A program made the position numbers and the translations under genes. 7,343 nucleotides of DNA from CAZNNH01 sp964574335 (GTDB lineage Bacteria > Acidobacteriota > Vicinamibacteria > Fen-336): positions 1 through 7,343 of the forward strand of contig CAZNNH010000241.1 in the NCBI GenBank assembly GCA_964574335.1, in the 5' to 3' direction. Below, piece after piece: positions 1 through 4,802 of the stretch (positions are counted from its first letter, which is position 1; each line of letters starts with the position of its first letter). A model generated the notes under the pieces. That model saw only the letters and a list, made by a program, of their open reading frames with translations, was not told the origin of the DNA and ran no database searches.

Positions 1-129
1 ACGTACGGGATCGAGAACCGCTTCGAGATCTACCCCGGCACCCACACCAGCCGGGTGGCGGACCGCTTCCAGAACCATGTGATGCCGTTCTTTAGCCGGA
101 ACCTGTGCCCTCAGGAAGGCTGCCGGTAG
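1..129 (+). CDS. C-terminal end of an alpha/beta-hydrolase esterase (partial, 5' end outside window)
   Basis: Frame 1 is open from the first base to a TAG at 127-129 and gives 42 residues. The segment IYPGTHTSRV followed by a helix-like stretch ending MPFFSRNL matches the C-terminus of PF00756-type esterases, where the His of a G-x-H motif is the catalytic histidine (His15 of the visible piece) and the chain ends soon after a V-x-P-F-F segment. The nucleophile and acid would lie outside the window. The stop is 29 bases before the next esterase start, in the same direction, so this is probably the preceding cistron of the same operon. Its ending is of a different subtype from the GTAHEW ending of the two esterases that follow, so it is not a third copy of that pair. 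The family call rests on one short segment. Confidence 0.7.
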   Translation, partial: TYGIENRFEIYPGTHTSRVADRFQNHVMPFFSRNLCPQEGCR

Positions 130-148
130 CCCGAGGCGCTACCGCTCG

Positions 149-154
149 AGGAGG
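149..154 (+). promoter_or_regulatory. Shine-Dalgarno AGGAGG for the first complete esterase
   Basis: AGGAGG, within a longer GAGGAGGAG run, stands 4 bases before the ATG at 159. It decides the start: the longer frame begins at a GTG at 105 inside the preceding gene, has no comparable site, and would put 18 arginine- and glycine-rich residues ahead of the signal peptide. Confidence 0.85.
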
Positions 155-158
155 AGCC

Positions 159-1340
159 ATGAGAACGCTCGTATTCCTGCTGCTCGGTTGCGGGCTGTGC
201 TGGGGACAGACGCCGGACGAGTGTACGCCCTCGACCCTCAACATCCCGGGCGCCCCGTTCCCCTGCGTCCATCCCGATCGCAGCGTCACGTTCCGCCTTC
301 TGGCACCCGACGCCCAGAAGGTGCAGGTCCGGGTCGGCCGGGACTTCGACATGGTCAAGGGGGACGACGGGGTGTTCTCGGTGACCACCACGCCGCTGGT
401 GGAGGGCTTCCACTACTACTCGCTGGTGGTGGATGGCGTCACCATGGCGGATCCGGCCACCCGGACGTTCTTCGGCTCCGGCTGGGAGAACAGCGGGATC
501 GAGATTCCCGAGGCGGCCGACGTCGACTACTACCTTCCCCAGGACGTGCCGCACGGCCAGGTGAGCCAGCGCTGGTACCACTCCAAGGTCACCGAGAAAT
601 GGCGGCGCTGCCACGTCTATACGCCGCCGGACTACGACGCCAGCCAGGCCCGCTATCCGGTCCTGTACCTGCTGCACGGCTGGGGAGAGGACGAGACGGG
701 CTGGCACGTCCAGGGGCACGTGGACCTGATCCTGGACAACCTGATCGCCGCCAGGAAGGCGAAGCCCATGATCGTCGTCATGGACAACCTCAATGCCGTC
801 AAGCCGGGCGAGGACGGCTGGGTGTTCTTTGCGCGGCGGCTCTGGCCCCAGCCGGAGCCGGGAGCTCCGGCCAACCGGCGCCGGGGCCTGGCCGGCTTCA
901 CCGGGGCCACGTTCACGGAGATGATGCTCACCGATCTCATCCCCATGATCGAGAGCACCTATCGGGCGCTTCCCGAGCGGGAGAACCGCGCCATCGCTGG
1001 TCTCTCGATGGGCGGCATGCAGACCTTCCTGACGGCGCTCTCGCACCTGGAGAAGTTCGCGTACATCGGCGGCTTCAGCGGCAGCACGGCGATCCGCGGC
1101 GGGTTCGACCCGAAGACGTCCAATGACGGCGTCTTCGCGGACGCGGAGGCGTTCAACGCGAAGGTGAAGCTCCTGTTCCTGGGCATCGGCTCTATGGAGG
1201 GCCCCGGCACCAAGAGGTTCAGCGAGCAGTTGACGGAGGCCGGCATCCACAACGTCTTCTTCGAGTCGGCCGGCACCGCCCACGAGTGGCTGACGTGGCG
1301 CCGGTGTCTGAACGACTTCGCCCCCCGGCTCTTCGAGTAG
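159..1340 (+). CDS. Secreted esterase, Esterase_D / CE1 type (feruloyl- or acetyl-esterase-like), with N-terminal E-set domain
   Basis: The protein has 393 residues. A short hydrophobic signal (MRTLVFLLLGCGLCWG) leads into mature protein near residue 17. Cys11 follows Leu-Leu-Gly, a weak lipobox-like context, but it is too near the start for a confident lipoprotein call. Residues ~27-120 form a CBM48/E-set-like beta-sandwich (VTFRLLAPDAQKVQV, then GFHYYSLVVDG). Residues ~135-393 are an alpha/beta-hydrolase of the enterochelin-esterase/CE1 family. The oxyanion-strand motif is HGWG at 173-176, the nucleophile is Ser283 in GLSMGG, and the catalytic His is His375 in GTAHEW. The expected acid position (LFLGIGSME) holds Glu347. 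Members of this family remove feruloyl or acetyl esters from xylan, or act on other esters. The GH51 gene downstream favours arabinoxylan, but the substrate is inferred. It is about 60% identical by eye to the next gene, and belongs to an apparent operon (29 bases after the previous stop, 50 before the next start). Confidence 0.9.
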   Translation: MRTLVFLLLGCGLCWGQTPDECTPSTLNIPGAPFPCVHPDRSVTFRLLAPDAQKVQVRVGRDFDMVKGDDGVFSVTTTPLVEGFHYYSLVVDGVTMADPATRTFFGSGWENSGIEIPEAADVDYYLPQDVPHGQVSQRWYHSKVTEKWRRCHVYTPPDYDASQARYPVLYLLHGWGEDETGWHVQGHVDLILDNLIAARKAKPMIVVMDNLNAVKPGEDGWVFFARRLWPQPEPGAPANRRRGLAGFTGATFTEMMLTDLIPMIESTYRALPERENRAIAGLSMGGMQTFLTALSHLEKFAYIGGFSGSTAIRGGFDPKTSNDGVFADAEAFNAKVKLLFLGIGSMEGPGTKRFSEQLTEAGIHNVFFESAGTAHEWLTWRRCLNDFAPRLFE

Positions 1341-1380
1341 CCGACGTTGGCAACCGTTCCTCGTGCGACCTCTGCCTGAG

Positions 1381-1386
1381 AGGAGG
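1381..1386 (+). promoter_or_regulatory. Shine-Dalgarno AGGAGG for the second esterase
   Basis: AGGAGG lies 4 bases before the ATG at 1391 and fixes that start over the longer in-frame GTG at 1286, which lies inside the preceding gene and would put non-signal sequence ahead of the signal peptide. The first three bases of the site can also pair within a small hairpin (CCTCT at 1369-1373 with AGAGG at 1379-1383). Confidence 0.85.
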
Positions 1387-1390
1387 CCCC

Positions 1391-2620
1391 ATGCGAGCCG
1401 TGTTCCCGGTCGGTCGAGCGTGCCCGCCCCGAGCGTCGGGGCTCCAGGCGTGCTGCCGGGCGGCACTCTTCATCTCGCTGATGGCGAGCCCCGCCCTGGC
1501 GTTGCCCCCCGATGAAGGCGTACCCGCGACGACGAACGTCATGGGCGCGGACTACCCCAGGGTGCACGCGGACCTCAGCGTGACGTTTCGCGTGAAGGCC
1601 CCGGAAGCGAAGAAGGTCCAGGTCGACCTCGGCCGGCTGTGGGACATGGAGCGGGACAGCGAGGGGGTCTGGAGCGTCACCCTCCCACCCCAGGTCCCCG
1701 GCTTCCACTACTACTACCTGGCGATCGACGGCGTGCGGGTGAGCGACCCGGCGAGCCGGAGCTTCTATGGCGTGGGCCGCCATTCGAGCGGCATCGAGAT
1801 CCCGGAGGCCGGCGCCGACTACTTCGAGGCACAGGACGTGCCCCACGGCGATGTGCGCATCCGGTGGTATCACTCGACCGTCACCGGCGAGTGGCGCCGC
1901 TCGTTCGTCTACACACCCCCCGACTACGACACGAACCCGCAAGCCCGCTATCCGGTCCTGTACCTTCAGCATGGCATGGGAGAGGACGAGACCGGTTGGA
2001 TCTTCCAGGGCCGCGCCAACTTCATCCTCGACAACCTCATTGCCGCGGGCAAGGCCAAGCCCATGATCATCGTCATGGACAACGGTTACGCCCGGCGGGC
2101 GAGCACGACGTCGCCCGCAGCTCCCGACCCTGCGGGCTCCGGGCCCGCTGGGATCCGAGCCGCCATCGGTGGGTTCGAAGACCTGATGCTGAAGGACGTG
2201 ATCCCCATGATCGATCGCAGCTTCCGGACCGTCGCCGGCCGCGAGCACCGCGCCATGGCCGGTCTGTCCATGGGAGGCAACCAGACCTGCCAGCTCACGC
2301 TCCGCCACCTCGACCAGTTCGCCTGGATCGGCGCCTTCAGCGGCACCGGCAACGGTCTCAGCACCGCGCCCATCGATCCAAAGACGTTCATCGACGGGGT
2401 CTTCACGGACGGCCCGGCCTTCAACGCCAAGGTGAGGCTGCTCTGGATCGGGATGGGCACCAAGGAGCCCGACCCTTTCCCCGGGGCGATCGGCGCCTTC
2501 CGGAAGATGCTGGACGAGGCGGGCGTCGAGTACGTCTACTTCGAGTCGCCGGGCACCGCCCACGAGTGGCTGACCTGGCGCCGGGACCTGAACGACTTCG
2601 CCCCGAGGCTGTTCCGCTAG
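1391..2620 (+). CDS. Secreted esterase, Esterase_D / CE1 type, tandem paralogue of the preceding gene
   Basis: The protein has 409 residues. A long signal peptide has a basic, Cys-containing n-region, a hydrophobic core (AALFISLMASPALA) and probable cleavage after Ala37. Residues ~55-140 form the same E-set/CBM48-like sandwich as the neighbour (VTFRVKAPEAKKVQV, GFHYYYLAIDG). The alpha/beta-hydrolase domain follows, with HGMG at 194-197, nucleophile Ser293 in GLSMGG, Glu359 at the acid position (LLWIGMGTKE) and His391 in GTAHEW. Identity to the first copy runs the length of the protein except in the loop after MDN: here it is short and rich in Ala, Pro and Gly (ARRASTTSPAAPDPAGSG), in the other copy it is longer and aromatic. 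That loop lies where CE1 enzymes form the acyl pocket, so the copies may differ in specificity. Ferulate or acetate removal from arabinoxylan is the likeliest role by context. The stop is 28 bases before the GH51 start. Confidence 0.9.
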   Translation: MRAVFPVGRACPPRASGLQACCRAALFISLMASPALALPPDEGVPATTNVMGADYPRVHADLSVTFRVKAPEAKKVQVDLGRLWDMERDSEGVWSVTLPPQVPGFHYYYLAIDGVRVSDPASRSFYGVGRHSSGIEIPEAGADYFEAQDVPHGDVRIRWYHSTVTGEWRRSFVYTPPDYDTNPQARYPVLYLQHGMGEDETGWIFQGRANFILDNLIAAGKAKPMIIVMDNGYARRASTTSPAAPDPAGSGPAGIRAAIGGFEDLMLKDVIPMIDRSFRTVAGREHRAMAGLSMGGNQTCQLTLRHLDQFAWIGAFSGTGNGLSTAPIDPKTFIDGVFTDGPAFNAKVRLLWIGMGTKEPDPFPGAIGAFRKMLDEAGVEYVYFESPGTAHEWLTWRRDLNDFAPRLFR

Positions 2621-2637
2621 CTTCGGCCCCCTTCTGC

Positions 2638-2643
2638 AAGGAG
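2638..2643 (+). promoter_or_regulatory. Shine-Dalgarno AAGGAG for the GH51 gene
   Basis: AAGGAG lies 5 bases before the ATG at 2649, inside the 28-base gap after the second esterase. It supports that Met as the true start, which also gives a well-formed signal peptide. Confidence 0.8.
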
Positions 2644-2648
2644 CTGCC

Positions 2649-4778
2649 ATGAACACCCGACCCTCGACCTCACGGCTGACCCGCAGGCTGGCGGTCTTCG
2701 CCGTCTGCGCGGGGACGTCACTGGTCGCGCGGCCCGCCTGCGCCGACGCGGAGACTCCCGCTCCCGTCGCCGCCGTGGTGGATGCCGGCAAGACGTCCGC
2801 GCCGATCAACCTCAACCTCTACGGCATGTTCATCGAGCACGCCGGCAGCCTCGTCTATCGCGGCATGTGGGCCGAGATGCTCGACGACCGGAAGTTCTAC
2901 AACCCCATCACCGACCAGGTTGAAGACCCGGCCGCGCAGGCGAGGGCCCGCCGGGGTCCCTTTGGAGGCCCACCCCGCCGCTGGACCCCTGTCGGTCCCG
3001 GCGAATCCATCACCATGGATGCCCAGCACGCCTATGTGGGCGACCACTCGCCGGCCATCGCGCTCGACGCGAGCGAGCCTCGCGGCATCCAGCAAGCCGG
3101 GCTCGGCCTGCGGCACGAAACCTCGTACGTCGGCCGCATCGTCCTCGCCGGGGATGCCGGCGTTCGGGCCTCCGTCAGCCTCATCTGGGGACCAGGCGCC
3201 ACCGACCGCGAGACGGTGGGCTTCGCCGAGCTGAGCTCCGATTACGCCACGTTCCCCCTTGCCTTCCGGTGCCCGGTCGACCAGCAGGACGGCCGGCTCG
3301 AGATCGCCGCCACCGGCCCCGGGACGCTCCGCATCGGCGCCGTCTCGCTGATGCCCGCGGACAACGTCCAGGGCTGGAGGCGCGAGGTCATCGAGGTCCT
3401 CGAGTCGCTCCGCTCGGGGGTCTATCGCTGGCCCGGCGGCAACTTCGTCTCGGCCCACGACTGGCGCGACGCCATCGGCGACCCCGACCAGCGCCCCCCG
3501 ATCTGGGACCCGGTCTGGCGCACCCTGCAGTCCAACGACGTCGGCACCGACGAGTTCATGGCGCTGTGCCGGCTGACGAAGGTCGAGGCCTACATCACGG
3601 TCAACTCCGGCTTCGGCGACGCCCGCTCGGCTGCCGAGTACGTCGAGTACGCTAACGCCCCGGCCAGCACGCCCTGGGGTCAGAAGCGCGCCGCGGGCGG
3701 CCACCCGGAGCCCTACCACGTGAAGTACTGGAACATCGGCAACGAGATGTGGGGCTCCTACCAATACGGCTACATGCCGCTCCAGCAGTACATCGTCAAG
3801 CACAACCTCTTCGCCAAGGCGATGCGCAAGGTCGACCCCGACATCGTCCTCATCGCCAGCGGCGCCATGCCCGACACCATGACCGGCTCCAAGGAGTCGT
3901 TGAAGCTGGGCGACAAGCTGATCCCGGACTATCTCGGGCCGGCTGACTGGACGGGAGCCCTGTTCTTGGGCTGCCTCGACAACATGGACATGATCGCCGA
4001 GCACTACTACAACTACGATTCCCACTTCGACCTCGCCAAGGCGGCCCAGGTGCCCAACGATCCGAACGAGCCCCTGGTCGACTGGATGCGGCGCCCCGCC
4101 AACCACATCCGGATCAAGTACGAGGAGTATCAGGAGTACCTGGAACGTATCCCGGCCCTGAAGGACAAGCCGGTCCCCATCGCCCTCGACGAGTACGCCT
4201 ACGCCGGCGGCAGGGGCCGGGGCAGCTACAAGGTGGTCCCCGCCTACGCGTGGAACTTCCACGAGATGTTCCGTCACTCGGACATCTACCAGCTCGCCAC
4301 GCTGACCTTCATCACCGCCACCTACAGCGCTTCCCACGGGGAAGCCGTGCTCAATACCACCGGCCTGCTCTTCAAGCTGTACCGGGACCACTTCGGCACC
4401 ATCCCGGTGGAGGTCGCGGGCAGCTCCCCACAGCCCGCGCCCAAGGACCCGCCCGGCGGGGAGCAGCCGGTCGTGAACGCCGGCAGCGACACGTTCCCCT
4501 TGGATGTGGCCGCCGCCTGGACTGCCGATCGCAAGGTCCTCACCATCGCCGTCATCAACCCGACCGAGTCGGCTCAGACCCTGCAGCTCCAGGTTCGTGG
4601 CGCCGAGCTCTCCGGCAAGGGCGTGCTTCGCCGCATGGCGCCCCAGAGCCTGATAGCGACGGTGGTTGTCGGCGAAGAGCCTGGAGTCACGATCAAGGAG
4701 CAGGTACTGAACGGCCTCCCCGAGAATCCGACCTTTCCTCCCTGGAGCGTCAACATCTTTGAGCTGCAGGTGAGATAG
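2649..4778 (+). CDS. Secreted alpha-L-arabinofuranosidase, glycoside hydrolase family 51
   Basis: The protein has 709 residues and is complete. A Sec signal occupies residues 1-32, with probable cleavage at ACA|DAE. Residues ~50-85 carry the first part of the catalytic barrel (INLNLYGMFIEHAGSLVYRG). Residues ~90-245 look like the carbohydrate-binding-type sandwich that many long GH51 enzymes carry as an insertion. The barrel resumes with RWPGGNFV (260-267) and NDVGTDEF (296-303). The acid/base is Glu366 in WNIGNEMWG and the nucleophile is most likely Glu515 in IALDEYAY. His452 in AEHYY is another conserved barrel residue. Residues ~530-709 are the C-terminal beta-domain. The family hydrolyses terminal non-reducing alpha-L-arabinofuranosyl links in arabinoxylan, arabinan and related polymers by a retaining mechanism. 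With the CE1-type esterases upstream, an arabinoxylan debranching role is the best inference. The nucleophile motif reads DEY where DEW is more usual, and the GPFGGPPRRW stretch near residue 105 looks like a local insertion. Confidence 0.95.
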   Translation: MNTRPSTSRLTRRLAVFAVCAGTSLVARPACADAETPAPVAAVVDAGKTSAPINLNLYGMFIEHAGSLVYRGMWAEMLDDRKFYNPITDQVEDPAAQARARRGPFGGPPRRWTPVGPGESITMDAQHAYVGDHSPAIALDASEPRGIQQAGLGLRHETSYVGRIVLAGDAGVRASVSLIWGPGATDRETVGFAELSSDYATFPLAFRCPVDQQDGRLEIAATGPGTLRIGAVSLMPADNVQGWRREVIEVLESLRSGVYRWPGGNFVSAHDWRDAIGDPDQRPPIWDPVWRTLQSNDVGTDEFMALCRLTKVEAYITVNSGFGDARSAAEYVEYANAPASTPWGQKRAAGGHPEPYHVKYWNIGNEMWGSYQYGYMPLQQYIVKHNLFAKAMRKVDPDIVLIASGAMPDTMTGSKESLKLGDKLIPDYLGPADWTGALFLGCLDNMDMIAEHYYNYDSHFDLAKAAQVPNDPNEPLVDWMRRPANHIRIKYEEYQEYLERIPALKDKPVPIALDEYAYAGGRGRGSYKVVPAYAWNFHEMFRHSDIYQLATLTFITATYSASHGEAVLNTTGLLFKLYRDHFGTIPVEVAGSSPQPAPKDPPGGEQPVVNAGSDTFPLDVAAAWTADRKVLTIAVINPTESAQTLQLQVRGAELSGKGVLRRMAPQSLIATVVVGEEPGVTIKEQVLNGLPENPTFPPWSVNIFELQVR

Positions 4779-4802
4779 CGACGACCGTCGGCTGGCGGAC
4801 GA

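Noticed and set aside
105..158. Upstream GTG start for the first esterase
   Set aside because: It overlaps the preceding gene, has no ribosome binding site and would bury the signal peptide behind 18 charged and flexible residues. The ATG at 159 has AGGAGG at the right distance.
1286..1390. Upstream GTG start for the second esterase
   Set aside because: It lies inside the first esterase gene. The ATG at 1391 has a strong AGGAGG and begins a plausible signal peptide.
959..2815. 618-codon open frame on the minus strand opposite the esterase genes
   Set aside because: It is antisense to well-supported esterase genes, its product is rich in Arg, Gly, Val and Asp without a recognisable motif, and long antisense frames are expected where third positions are almost always G or C.
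2718..4391. 557-codon open frame on the minus strand opposite the GH51 gene
   Set aside because: It lies wholly inside the GH51 gene, whose catalytic motifs are intact. The antisense product is low in complexity (Val, Gly, Asp, His) and shows no domain.
4779..4802. Bidirectional terminator between the convergent genes
   Set aside because: Only a 4-base stem (CGTC/GACG) can be drawn and no T-run follows on either strand, so the 24 bases do not support a terminator call.
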